42,731 nt of DNA from assembly GCA_026387085.1 (NCBI GenBank), contig JAPLMK010000091.1, positions 1 to 42,731 of the forward strand, read 5' to 3'. This DNA is from Candidatus Omnitrophota bacterium. Its GTDB lineage: Bacteria; Ratteibacteria; UBA8468; MWAK01. Of the stretch, positions 23,774-32,207 are shown in pieces. A model generated the notes under the pieces. The model did not search any database. It saw only the letters and a list, made by a program, of their open reading frames with translations, and had not been told where the DNA came from. The position numbers and the translations under genes are program-made. Within the stretch, counting starts at the first letter, position 1. Every line of letters starts with the position of its first letter.

Positions 23774-24598
23774 ATGATTATCGAGATTAATAAAATACAG
23801 ATTGGCGAAAAAAACCCTTTCTGCCTCATCGCCGGCCCCTGTGTGGTTGAAAACGAAAAAATAACCGTGGCAATCGCAGAAAAACTAAAAAAAATCTGTG
23901 AACGCCTGTCTATTCCTTTAATTTTTAAGGCCTCTTACGATAAAGCCAACCGGACTTCGGCACGTTCTTTCCGGGGTCCCGGTCTTAAGGAGGGCCTAAA
24001 AATACTAAGCCGGGTAAAAGCGGAAACAGGACTTCCGCTTCTTTCTGATATCCACCAACCCTCGGAAGCCAAGCCGGCGGCCGAGGTGCTGGACGTAATT
24101 CAGATTCCGGCCTTTCTCTGCCGGCAGACCGACTTGCTGCTTGCCGCCGGGCACACCAACCGGGTAGTAAACATCAAGAAAGGGCAATTCGTAGCTCCGG
24201 AAGACACCGCTCGTTTCGTCGAGAAAATAAACAGCACCGGCAATTCCCGCGTATTGCTGACCGAAAGAGGCACCTTTTTCGGTTACCATAGCCTGGTGGT
24301 TGATTTCTGCGGATTTCAAATCATGTCCGCTTTCGCTCCGGTAATTTTTGACGCCACCCATTCCGTGCAGCAACCGGCCCTGGGTGAAGTAAGCGGTGGC
24401 CGCCGGGAATTCATACCCCTGCTGATACGCAGCGCCCTGGCCGCCGGTTGCGCCGGACTTTTCCTGGAAGTACACCCCAAGCCGGAAGAAGCGCTTTCCG
24501 ACGGGCCCAATATGGTCGGGCTGAACGACCTGCCTCTTTTACTGGAACAGGCAAAAGAGATAGACGAATTGGTAAAAACTAATAAGGTGTCACCCTGA
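23774..24598 (+). CDS. kdsA: 3-deoxy-D-manno-octulosonate 8-phosphate synthase
   Basis: This 274-aa TIM-barrel enzyme condenses arabinose 5-phosphate with phosphoenolpyruvate for Kdo/LPS synthesis. Signatures are LIAGPCVVENE, FKASYDKANRTSARSFRGPGL, LLSDIHQP, VIQIPAFLCRQTDLL, NIKKGQF, LTERGTFFGY, FDATHSVQQP and FLEVHPKPEEALSDGPNM. The Cys of IAGPC is a metal-ligand feature seen in metal-dependent KdsA. ATG 23774 follows the repeat. The final VSP codons and TGA lie in the next repeat (24588-24657). Confidence 0.96.
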   Translation: MIIEINKIQIGEKNPFCLIAGPCVVENEKITVAIAEKLKKICERLSIPLIFKASYDKANRTSARSFRGPGLKEGLKILSRVKAETGLPLLSDIHQPSEAKPAAEVLDVIQIPAFLCRQTDLLLAAGHTNRVVNIKKGQFVAPEDTARFVEKINSTGNSRVLLTERGTFFGYHSLVVDFCGFQIMSAFAPVIFDATHSVQQPALGEVSGGRREFIPLLIRSALAAGCAGLFLEVHPKPEEALSDGPNMVGLNDLPLLLEQAKEIDELVKTNKVSP

Positions 24599-24657
24599 AC
24601 GAAAGTGAAGGGTCTCGCATTAAAGAATGAGATTCTTCGCTATCGCCCAGAATGACA
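24588..24657 (+). repeat. GTCACCCTGAAC...CAGAATGAC palindromic repeat, family D
   Basis: Outer arms GTCACCCTG and CAGAATGAC plus an inner hairpin GTCTCGCATT/AATGAGATTC. The 5' part encodes the last residues and stop of kdsA, and the 3' end contains the ATG used by kdsD. Confidence 0.75.
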
Positions 24658-25640
24658 AAATATATGGATATCCTGAAACGCGCCGGAGAAATATTTAAAT
24701 CAGAAATTTCGGCCATTGAAGCCACCGGACTGGCTTTAAATGAAACGTTTAAAGAGGCAGTTGAAAAAATAGCCGCCTGCAACGGACGGGTGGTGGTCAC
24801 CGGGATGGGCAAAAGCGGAATTATCGGCCGTAAAATCGCAGCCACTTTAAGCAGCACCGGAACTCCCTCCCTCTTCCTCCATCCGGCGGAAGCGGTTCAC
24901 GGCGACCTGGGAATGATTGACCGGGAAGATATCGTCCTGGCAATTTCCAACAGCGGCAAAACGGAGGAAGTATTGCGGATACTTTCCGCAATCAAACAGA
25001 TCGGCGCCAGATTAATCGTTATCACCGGAAACAAGCAGTCGCCGATAGCGGCAGCCGCGGAACTGGTTCTCCAATTAAAAGTGGAGAACGAAGCTGATTC
25101 CTTTGGCTTAATCCCCACTTCCAGCGCCGCAGCGCTTCTGGTGTTAGGCGACGCCCTGGCCCTTTCGGTCCTGGAGCGAAAAGGATTCCAAAAAAAAGAC
25201 TATGTTTTTTTTCACCCGGGCGGGGAATTAGGCCGGCGCCTGAAACTGAGAGTTGACGAGGTGATGCGCTCCGGAAAAAAGATGCCGGTGATACAACGGG
25301 GCGCTCTTTTAAATCATGCGCTTGAAGTAATCAGCGCCGGGGACCTGGGAATGGTTGTCCCTCCGGTTTTCTGGACGGTGTATTGACCGATGGTGACCTA
25401 CGGCGTTTTCTGCTCAAAAACCCGTCAATTAAAAATATCCGGGTTGATGACCTGATGACTAAAAATCCAAAAACGATACCGGCCGGAAGCCTGACTGCTA
25501 CTGCTGTCAGTGAAATGGAGAAATACGAAATTATGTTTCTGGTCGTAATTAACGAAAAAAAGAAACCGGTAGGCGTGGTTCATCTCCACGGCGTGCTGGG
25601 CGGAAAGAACATATACGGCGCGGAAAATGAATCCCGTTAG
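24652..25640 (+). pseudogene. kdsD: Arabinose-5-phosphate isomerase with a frameshift in the CBS region
   Basis: The 24652-25386 frame gives the SIS domain (GKSGIIGRKIAATLSSTGTP, HAEAVHGDLG-like PAEAVHGDLGMI, ISNSGKTEE) and the first CBS motif. Translation then leaves frame near 25362-25370. The 25383-25640 frame continues exactly where expected: reading GFLDGVLTDGDLRRF across the junction restores the KdsD pattern, followed by a second CBS repeat (DLMTKNPKTIP...GVVHLHGVLG). Both parts together span about 329 codons, the family's normal length. A loss of one base, or of 3n+1 bases, explains it. The enzyme makes arabinose 5-phosphate for KdsA. SIS catalysis alone may survive. Confidence 0.88.
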
Positions 25641-25684
25641 ATCTTTTATTTCTAGCGGGTCAAGAAAGGACGGTCTAACGGGAT
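25631..25684 (+). repeat. Palindrome with three alternative pairing arms across the kdsD stop and lptC-like start
   Basis: ATCCCGTTAGA (25631-25641) pairs perfectly with TCTAACGGGAT (25674-25684) and, with one mismatch, its inner part also pairs with TCTAGCGGG (25651-25659). The kdsD TAG (25638-25640) lies in the left arm and the next ATG (25683) in the right arm. Confidence 0.7.
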
Positions 25685-26023
25685 GAATAAAAAAATCTTT
25701 TTTGTCCTCGCCTCTTTGGCAATCGCTACCCTGTCCGTTAATTTGCTCTTCTTTTCTTTGCGGCAGCCAACGATTCCGCCGCCGGCCGGTCCGGATAGCG
25801 AGAAAATAACCGGCTTCAATTACGAGAAGATTGAATCCGGTTTAAAACTGGAGCCCTTTATCGATACGCCGCCCAGGAAAGGACCCTGACCGGAACCCCG
25901 GTAGTGCGCCAGGGAGAAAACGAATTCCGTGGCGAAACTATACGTTACCTGCTTAAAGATGGTAAAATACTCGTGGAAAGAAGCGCCTCCGGCAAGATCT
26001 TCTATGAAAATAAAAAACCTTAA
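25683..26023 (+). pseudogene. Collapsed lptC/lptA relic
   Basis: The first frame (25683-25889, 68 aa) starts MNKKIFFVLASLAIATLSVN, a TM anchor followed by EKITGFNYEKIESGLKLE as in LptC. It then loses sense. A different frame (25835-26023) reads YAAQERTLTGTPVVRQGENE then FRGETIRYLLKDGKILVE, which resembles the C-terminal beta-jellyroll repeats of LptA/OstA. Together they look like an LptC head joined to an LptA tail with most of both genes missing, plus a frame change near 25845-25870. The stop overlaps the next gene by 20 bases, so it was once coupled. A misassembly is possible. Confidence 0.65.
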
Positions 26024-26891
26024 AGTACTTTTCATGGCGGCTCTTGCTTTACTGCCTATTTTCACTCTTACCAATTCTCTGTCCGCCCAAGAGATATGGG
26101 TGAAACTCCTGCGCCACGGCGCCGTAAATCAGATTAAGCTGGAAGAATATGTCTGCGGTGTCCTGGCCGGAGAAATCTCCCCGTCCTGGCCCCTGGAAGC
26201 GTTGAAAGCCATGGCCGTCTGTGCCCGAACTTTTGCCGCCAATAAAGTAATGGCTAACTTTAATAATTACTACCACATTACCAGCGAAGTCCGTGACCAG
26301 GTTTACCGTAACGGGTTCGGGCAAAACGAATCTTTTGCCCGGGCGGTCACCGAAACCCAGGGCGAAGTTTTAACCTATGCCGAAGACCTGGCCCAGGTCT
26401 ATTACTGCGCCAGCTCCGGCGGTTACACCGCAAGCTGCGCTTCGGTCTGGGGCAATGATTTTCCCTACCTGAAAGCTTTAGCCGATCCCTACAGCACGGA
26501 AGACCCTTACAATTCCTGGACGCTTATTTTAAATCCCAACGAATTTCTCCGGGCGCTGCATCTGTCCGGAACATTAAAAAACGTCGAAGTAATAAAGCGC
26601 GACGAAAGCAGCCGGGTGCAGGAATTGAAGATTTCAGTGCAAGGCAGGGATTATGTAAAAGCCGGGAAAATACTGCGCGATGCGCTCGGCAGTAACCAGC
26701 TTCGCAGCACCTTTTTCGAGGTACGGATGGAAAACGGAAGGGTTGTCTTTACCGGCAACGGCTGGGGGCACGGCGTAGGGCTTTCACAATGGGGCGCCAA
26801 AAAGATGGCGGAACAGGGCTACACCTACGACCAGATTTTAAAATTCTATTTCCCCGGTACAATTATGGGTGAAGTCGTTGCTTCGCCTTAG
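26004..26891 (+). CDS. SpoIID/LytB-domain protein (peptidoglycan-acting, secreted)
   Basis: This 295-aa protein has a signal peptide (MKIKNLKVLFMAALALLPIF..SLSAQ) and a SpoIID domain. It shows LEEYVCGVLAGEISPSWPLEALKAMAVCARTFA, VYYCASSGGYTASCASVWGNDFPYLKAL and the C-terminal GNGWGHGVGLSQWGAKKMAEQGYTYDQIL, all diagnostic. SpoIID cleaves denuded glycan strands in sporulators; in Gram-negative non-sporulators its role is cell-wall remodelling by inference. ATG 26004 is chosen over 25929 because the signal peptide begins there. It follows the lptC/lptA relic with a 20-base overlap. Confidence 0.9.
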   Translation: MKIKNLKVLFMAALALLPIFTLTNSLSAQEIWVKLLRHGAVNQIKLEEYVCGVLAGEISPSWPLEALKAMAVCARTFAANKVMANFNNYYHITSEVRDQVYRNGFGQNESFARAVTETQGEVLTYAEDLAQVYYCASSGGYTASCASVWGNDFPYLKALADPYSTEDPYNSWTLILNPNEFLRALHLSGTLKNVEVIKRDESSRVQELKISVQGRDYVKAGKILRDALGSNQLRSTFFEVRMENGRVVFTGNGWGHGVGLSQWGAKKMAEQGYTYDQILKFYFPGTIMGEVVASP

Positions 26892-26950
26892 TAGCGGTGC
26901 GATTCATCGCACGTATTATCGTAACGTAGCGGTCGGATTCATCCGACGTA
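26891..26950 (+). repeat. Two tandem mini-hairpins with compensatory base changes
   Basis: Units begin GTAGCGG at 26891 and 26926. The hairpins are GTGCGA-TTCA-TCGCAC (26897-26912) and GTCGGA-TTCA-TCCGAC (26932-26947): the loop is the same and the stems differ by paired changes. A further GC-rich inverted structure follows to 27025. Confidence 0.8.
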
Positions 26951-27041
26951 ATTGTTTTCCAAAGTCCACCTTCGCAATTCGGATGCCTCGTTACCGGCGC
27001 CCCGAGGCGTCCTTGCTACGGCGGACACAGGAGGAAAAACC

Positions 27042-27350
27042 GTGAACTTGAAAATTGTCGCGCGCAACCATGTAAACCTTTCTCCGGTAATTGAAAATTA
27101 TCTGCGGGAAAAAGTAGCACGGTTGGAACATTTTAACAACCAGGAAGTATTTGACGTCGAAGCCATCCTTTCCGAGGAGGGTCACCAGAAAACCTGCGAA
27201 CTGCTTACCCACCTGAAAGGCAAGGAGCTGTTTGCCCGGGCAAACGCAACCGAATTCCCGGCAGCGATTGACGAGGCCCAACAGCGGTTAAAAGTACAGT
27301 TGGAGAAATATTTCAAAAAAAAGATTGATTTAAAAAGGAGGGGGTTATGA
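27042..27350 (+). CDS. hpf: Ribosome hibernation promoting factor, short form
   Basis: This 102-aa HPF/RaiA-family protein starts at GTG 27042 with an ideal AGGAGG (27029-27034) seven bases upstream; a longer in-frame ORF from 26952 is encoded by palindromic repeat and is discounted. It shows IVARNHVNLSPVIENYLREKVARLEHF and the pattern of alternating strands and helix with AIDEAQQRLKVQLEKYFKKK. It binds 30S subunits in starvation. It is coupled to ptsN by an ATGA overlap, the usual hpf-ptsN pairing. Confidence 0.93.
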   Translation: MNLKIVARNHVNLSPVIENYLREKVARLEHFNNQEVFDVEAILSEEGHQKTCELLTHLKGKELFARANATEFPAAIDEAQQRLKVQLEKYFKKKIDLKRRGL

Positions 27351-27811
27351 AAATTACAGAATTTCTGGTGCCGGAGGCGATTGTACCGTCACTGCGAAGC
27401 ACCAACAAGGAAAGCGTGGTCAAAGAAATGGTTGAAGCACTGGTAAAAGCCGGCTCGGTCAAGAACGCGGCCCAGGCGGTAGAAGTACTTTTGGAACGGG
27501 AAAAACTGGGCAGCACCGGCATCGGCCAAAACATCGCGGTCCCCCACGCCAAAAGCGAGGAGGTTAAAAATTTAGCGCTTGGGGTCGGCATATCCGAAAA
27601 AGGCGTTGATTTTGAAGCCCTGGACGGAGACCCGGTCAACATAATATTCATGGTCATCGCGCCGATTGACGCCACCGGACTACACCTCAAGGTCCTGGCC
27701 CGGATCGCCCGTCTCCTGAAAGATAAGGTCTTCCGGAATTCCCTGCGCAGTTGCAAAACCGCAAAAGATATTTACGAAACGATTCGGGAAGAGGACGAAA
27801 GAGCGGCCTAA
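27347..27811 (+). CDS. ptsN: Nitrogen-PTS EIIA component (PtsN)
   Basis: This 154-aa EIIA-Ntr/fructose-type protein shows LLEREKLGSTGIGQNIAVPH with the phosphorylatable His (about residue 67), KGVDFEALDGDPVNIIFMVIAP and HLKVLARIARLLKD. It accepts phosphate from HPr in a regulatory phosphorelay. The neighbours hpf (upstream, coupled) and ptsI (88 bases on) fit a regulatory PTS; no HPr gene lies between. Confidence 0.94.
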   Translation: MKITEFLVPEAIVPSLRSTNKESVVKEMVEALVKAGSVKNAAQAVEVLLEREKLGSTGIGQNIAVPHAKSEEVKNLALGVGISEKGVDFEALDGDPVNIIFMVIAPIDATGLHLKVLARIARLLKDKVFRNSLRSCKTAKDIYETIREEDERAA

Positions 27812-27898
27812 CTCCCGTTCAACATCGGTTCTATGGGAACAATATTAAAACAACGTGTAAATAATGTTTAAAAAATCGTTTAAAAAACACCTGATAGT

Positions 27899-29638
27899 AT
27901 GCGCAAGTTAAAAGGAATCGGCGTCTCCCCCGGGATTACTATCGGAACCGCTTACCTGGTTCCGAAACTGCATCAATCCGTTTCCGAACACCGAATTCCG
28001 CCGGAAGAAATCGGTTCTGAAATACAGCGATTGGAAAAAGCCCTGTCGGAAACCAAGGAGGAGCTTGAAAAAATCCGGACGCAAACCGCCCGGAATTCAG
28101 GCGCAATTGAAGCCGACATCTTCAATGTGCACCTGTTATTGCTCCATGACCATGAATTAAAAAAAGAAATTGTCCGTCAGATTAAAGAAGGAGCCAACGC
28201 CGCCTGGTCCGTGCAAACAATCGTACACCAGCATCTGGAACGATTAGGCAAGGTAAACGACGCCTACCTGAACGAAAGACGGTACGACCTGGAAGACGTC
28301 GGAAAACGATTATTGCGTAACCTTTTGGGTATCAAGGGCTACCTCGCCGACCTCAAAGAAAAAGTAATACTGGTGGCGCACAATCTCACCCCATCAGAAA
28401 CCGCTTCGCTCAACCGAAAACTCGTCTCTGCCTTTGCCACCGATATCGGCGGACCCACTTCTCATACCGCCATTATGGCCCGGGCATTAGAAATACCGGC
28501 CGTCGTCGGCCTGAAAGAAATAACCGAAATTACCCGGGCCGGAGAAACGATCATCGTGGACGGACAACAAGGCGTGGTAATCATCGACCCGGACAAATCT
28601 ATCCTTAAGGAATACGCGAAACGGCAAGCCGACCTGCGCAAGAGCCACCGCGCTCTTTCACCGCTCAAGGACGTAATTGCCTGTACCCGGGATAAACACC
28701 GGGTCACCATCGGCGCCAACATAGAATTGCCGGTAGAGGTCTCCTCCGTTCTGGCATACGGCGCGGATGAAATCGGCCTCTTCCGCACCGAATTCATTTA
28801 TCTTAACCGGGAAGACCTGCCCTCCGAAGAGGAACAGTTCCGGGTATATCGCCACGTAGTTGAAAAAGTGAAACCGTGCCCCGTTACCATCCGAACACTG
28901 GACCTGGGCGGAGACAAGTTTGCTTCCGCGCTGAATATGCCGGAGGAAATGAACCCATTTTTAGGCTGGAGGGCAATCCGTTTCTGCCTGTCTCAACCCG
29001 ATATTTTCAAAGCACAGCTCCGCGCCATTTTGCGTGCCAGCGCTTTCGGTCCGGTGCGGATTATGTACCCTTTAATTTCTGATGTCGAAGAGATCAAGAC
29101 CGCACGCACTCTCATGGAAGAATCGATGGCTGAATTAAAACGGGAGAATAAGAACTTTGCCCCTTCCATCCCGGTGGGCGCGATGATTGAAGTGCCTTCC
29201 GCGGCCCTTACCGCCGGCACTATTTCCCGATACGTTGATTTTTTTAGCATCGGCACAAACGACTTGATTCAATATTCTATGGCGGTCGACCGGACCAATA
29301 TCCGGACCGCCCACCTTTATAACCCCGCGCATCCGGCAATTTTAAAACTAATTTCGGAAGTAATTGCCGCCGGCCGCAAGACCGGTATTCCGGTGGGATT
29401 ATGCGGAGAAATGGCCGCCAACCCGGCGCTGGCGTTTCTACTTATCGGAATGGGCATTAACGAGCTTTCCATGGCTCCCTTGGCAATCCCGGAAATAAAA
29501 CAAATGACACTACTCATCACCATGAAGGAAGCTATGGAATGCGCTCAAAAAGTAGCCGAGATGGATTCTGCTTCGGAAATCAGTTCCCTGTTAGAGAAAA
29601 AATGGGCGGAAATAATGAAACGAAAAATAAATAAATGA
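27899..29638 (+). CDS. ptsI: PTS enzyme I (phosphoenolpyruvate-protein phosphotransferase)
   Basis: This 579-aa, full-length enzyme I begins LKGIGVSPGITIGTAYLV. The active-site His lies in TDIGGPTSHTAIMARALEIP (about residue 193), and the PEP-binding barrel has EIGLFRTEFIYLNREDLPSEEEQ, VTIRTLDLGGDKF, NPFLGWRAIR, MIEVPSAA, FSIGTNDLIQYSMAVDR and GLCGEMAANP. It starts the PEP-driven phosphorelay; with PtsN but no EIIB/EIIC here it is probably regulatory. It overlaps the next gene by four bases. Confidence 0.97.
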   Translation: MRKLKGIGVSPGITIGTAYLVPKLHQSVSEHRIPPEEIGSEIQRLEKALSETKEELEKIRTQTARNSGAIEADIFNVHLLLLHDHELKKEIVRQIKEGANAAWSVQTIVHQHLERLGKVNDAYLNERRYDLEDVGKRLLRNLLGIKGYLADLKEKVILVAHNLTPSETASLNRKLVSAFATDIGGPTSHTAIMARALEIPAVVGLKEITEITRAGETIIVDGQQGVVIIDPDKSILKEYAKRQADLRKSHRALSPLKDVIACTRDKHRVTIGANIELPVEVSSVLAYGADEIGLFRTEFIYLNREDLPSEEEQFRVYRHVVEKVKPCPVTIRTLDLGGDKFASALNMPEEMNPFLGWRAIRFCLSQPDIFKAQLRAILRASAFGPVRIMYPLISDVEEIKTARTLMEESMAELKRENKNFAPSIPVGAMIEVPSAALTAGTISRYVDFFSIGTNDLIQYSMAVDRTNIRTAHLYNPAHPAILKLISEVIAAGRKTGIPVGLCGEMAANPALAFLLIGMGINELSMAPLAIPEIKQMTLLITMKEAMECAQKVAEMDSASEISSLLEKKWAEIMKRKINK

Positions 29639-30732
29639 TTACTTTAACAACGGATTTTGTTCCGAAAAGTAATTTGCATGACAACCGGATGCTGAAAAAA
29701 GCAATCAAACAGTTTGATTCTTCCGGCATGCTTGGATTCCTGCGTGAATTCCCGGAACAGGTTATTACCGCCCGAAAGTTAAAAGAAAAACCGATTTTAA
29801 AAAATAAGGATGCCACCACCGGAATTATTTTTTCCGGGCTGGGTGGTTCCGCAATCTGCGGAGACCTATTCCGGGATGTATTTTCCGATCAGTTAGCGAT
29901 ACCGGTCCTGACCAACCGGGACTACTGTTTACCGGCCTGGGTCAACCAACAGACACTGGCAATTCTGATCAGTTATTCCGGAAACACCGAAGAGACCCTG
30001 TCAACATACCGGGAAGCCCGAAAACGAAAAGTAATGATTGGTGTCGTCTCCAGCGGAGGCAAACTCTCCGAAATGGCTCAAAAAGACCGGGTTCCGCTGG
30101 TTACGGTTCCGGCCGGTTATCCGCCCCGAACCGCCCTTGGATATCTCTTTTTCGGCGCCCTGTCTCTTTTGGAAAGCGCCGACATCCTGAAAATTTCGAA
30201 ACCGTGTTTTTCGGAACTGCTTCAGGCCATTCACAAAACCGCGGCAAACAACGACACGCAAACTAATTTCAACGAAAACCCCGCCCGCCGGTTAGCCGCC
30301 GCCCTCAAAGGCACAATACCAATAATTTACAGCGCGGCATTTCTTTCCGGAACCGCCACCCGCTGGAAAACTCAAATAGAAGAAAACAGTAAGAACCTTG
30401 CGTTTACCGGAATTATGCCGGAGATGAACCACAACGAAGTAGTCGGCTGGAGCTGTCCGGCTAAAACGCTGAAACAGCTAAGCGTCCTATTCCTGCGCGA
30501 CCGGGAAGACGAACCCCAAGTCAAAAAACGCTTCGAAATCACTCGCGGCCTGCTCCGACCGCGGCGCTTCTGCGCGGAAGTGGAGAGCAGGAGCAATAAC
30601 CGGCTTGTCCGTCTCTTTTCCACGATTGTCTTCGGAGATTGGGTCAGTTATTATCTGGCCCTGGAGAATAAAACTGACCCCACGCCGGTGGAACGCATCA
30701 CTCAACTCAAAAAGCAATTAGCAAACCAATAG
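29635..30732 (+). CDS. Bifunctional phosphoglucose/phosphomannose isomerase
   Basis: This 365-aa SIS-domain protein shows GIIFSGLGGSAICGDLFRDVF, ILISYSGNTEETLSTYREAR, GVVSSGGKLSEMAQKDRVP and PEMNHNEVVGW with the catalytic Glu-His region, as in archaeal and bacterial PGI/PMI. It interconverts fructose 6-phosphate with glucose 6-phosphate and mannose 6-phosphate. The start overlaps the ptsI stop by four bases; ATG 29689 is an alternative closer to the usual family N-terminus. Confidence 0.92.
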   Translation: MITLTTDFVPKSNLHDNRMLKKAIKQFDSSGMLGFLREFPEQVITARKLKEKPILKNKDATTGIIFSGLGGSAICGDLFRDVFSDQLAIPVLTNRDYCLPAWVNQQTLAILISYSGNTEETLSTYREARKRKVMIGVVSSGGKLSEMAQKDRVPLVTVPAGYPPRTALGYLFFGALSLLESADILKISKPCFSELLQAIHKTAANNDTQTNFNENPARRLAAALKGTIPIIYSAAFLSGTATRWKTQIEENSKNLAFTGIMPEMNHNEVVGWSCPAKTLKQLSVLFLRDREDEPQVKKRFEITRGLLRPRRFCAEVESRSNNRLVRLFSTIVFGDWVSYYLALENKTDPTPVERITQLKKQLANQ

Positions 30733-30746
30733 CCCAAATTTCTGTT

Positions 30747-30823
30747 GTCATTCCCGAACGTTTAAATCGGGAATCCATAATTTATAAGATATAGATTCCC
30801 GCCTACTACACGCGGGAATGACA
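30747..30823 (+). repeat. Double-hairpin GTCATTCCCGC repeat, family C, copy 2
   Basis: Ends GTCATTCCCGA and GCGGGAATGACA, with the two-hairpin plan of the 7087-7163 copy and the same length (77 bp). It fills the gap before metK. Confidence 0.88.
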
Positions 30824-30854
30824 AAAATATTTATATAACAATCAGGAGGAGCCC

Positions 30855-32003
30855 ATGCCGATAAAAACAGGCGATTTTCTTTTCACTTCCGAATCAGTCA
30901 CCGAGGGTCATCCGGATAAATTATGCGACCAGATTTCCGACAGCATTCTGGATGAAGTATTAAAACAGGATAAACACGGCCGGGTTGCCTGCGAAACGCT
31001 GGTAACGCGCGGGCTGGTTGTCGTAGCCGGTGAAATAACCACCCGGGGATACGTTGACATTCCCAACATCGCGCGCGGCCTGATTCGGGACGTCGGATAC
31101 ACCGACCCTCATTTTGGTTTCCACTGGGAGGCAAGTTCCGTAATCACCGCCGTCCAGGAACAATCTCCGGATATTGCCATGGGAGTTGATGTCGGCGGAG
31201 CCGGCGACCAGGGTTTAATGTTCGGGTACGCCTGCGATGAAACACCAAACCTGATGCCCCTGCCGATTACCCTGGCCCATCTCTTAGCCAAAAAAATGGC
31301 CGAAGTAAGAAGGAAGGGTCATCTCCCTTACTTAAGGCCGGACGGAAAGAGCCAGGTAACGGTGCACTACGAAAACGGGGTACCCCGGGAAGTTACCTGC
31401 GTCGTTCTGGCATCACAGCACAATCCAAACGTAAAACAAAAAAAGATTTGCGATGACCTGACAAAACTGGTGGTGGATAAAATCATTCCCCGCGAACAAC
31501 GCTCGCGTCATATGAAGATTTTCGTCAACCCCACCGGTAATTTTGTGATCGGCGGCCCACAGGGAGACACCGGCGTCACCGGGCGGAAAATTATTGTTGA
31601 CACTTACGGCGGTTTTGGCCGGCACGGCGGCGGAGCTTTTTCCGGCAAAGACCCGAGCAAGGTTGACCGTTCGGCCACCTACATGGCCCGTTACCTCGCC
31701 AAAAATATCGTGGCGGCCGGTCTCTGCCGGAAATGTGAGATCCAAGTTGCCTATGCCATCGGTGAAAAACAGCCGGTATCCCTGAGCCTTGAAACCTACG
31801 AATGCGGACTGGTGCCGGCAGAAAAGATTTTGGGCGCCATCCGGAAAAATTTCGACCTTTCTCCGGGAGGCATCATCAAAAAACTGGACCTCCTGAAACC
31901 GCGCTACCTGAAAACAGCATGCTACGGGCACTTCGGCCGGATCGAACCGGAATTTACCTGGGAAAAAACTGATTCGGCAAAAATCTTCCGGGCCCTGCTG
32001 TAA
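30855..32003 (+). CDS. metK: S-adenosylmethionine synthetase
   Basis: This 382-aa enzyme makes SAM from methionine and ATP. Signatures are FTSESVTEGHPDKLCDQISD, the central GAGDQGLMFGYACDETPNLMPLPI and GGFGRHGGGAFSGKDPSKVDRSATYMARYLAKNIVAAG. The strong SD AGGAGGAG precedes ATG. No SAM riboswitch fold was recognised in the 120 bases upstream, which are mostly repeat. ahcY, a frequent neighbour, is absent. Confidence 0.98.
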   Translation: MPIKTGDFLFTSESVTEGHPDKLCDQISDSILDEVLKQDKHGRVACETLVTRGLVVVAGEITTRGYVDIPNIARGLIRDVGYTDPHFGFHWEASSVITAVQEQSPDIAMGVDVGGAGDQGLMFGYACDETPNLMPLPITLAHLLAKKMAEVRRKGHLPYLRPDGKSQVTVHYENGVPREVTCVVLASQHNPNVKQKKICDDLTKLVVDKIIPREQRSRHMKIFVNPTGNFVIGGPQGDTGVTGRKIIVDTYGGFGRHGGGAFSGKDPSKVDRSATYMARYLAKNIVAAGLCRKCEIQVAYAIGEKQPVSLSLETYECGLVPAEKILGAIRKNFDLSPGGIIKKLDLLKPRYLKTACYGHFGRIEPEFTWEKTDSAKIFRALL

Positions 32004-32010
32004 AAAGAAT

Positions 32011-32190
32011 ACCACGGAAGCACGGAATAACCGCGTATTTAAAGTTTAAGATTAATAGATTAAATATTGTTTAAAGTTAAAAAGTGGTTGCAAATTGAAC
32101 TTTTCCGCGCTTCCGCAGTTTTCCGTGTTTCCGTGGTTAAGTCTGAGATTACTTGATCTTTAATCTGTGTCTGCGGTAATCCGCGTCCTG
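32011..32190 (+). repeat. Inverted-repeat-rich gap between metK and coaE
   Basis: ACCACGGAAGCACGGA (32011-32026) is matched inverted at 32122-32137 with one mismatch. The 3' part (32162-32190, CTGCGGTAATCCGCGTCCTG) belongs to the repeat type that flanks the GxxExxY gene at 17253-17785. It may be the footprint of a lost module; no ORF is seen. Confidence 0.65.
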
Positions 32191-32207
32191 ATAATTTATG
32201 TAAATTT

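Noticed and set aside
26891..26950. Possible start of a CRISPR array (two 35-bp spaced units)
   Set aside because: Only two units, each a self-complementary hairpin, no spacers of constant length and no cas genes.
30733..30854. SAM riboswitch upstream of metK
   Set aside because: The region is the double-hairpin family C repeat, also found upstream of an unrelated gene at 7087; no SAM-I, II or IV pattern was recognised.
31413..32015. 200-codon open frame antisense to metK
   Set aside because: Opposes conserved MetK motifs, has no family resemblance and no start signals.
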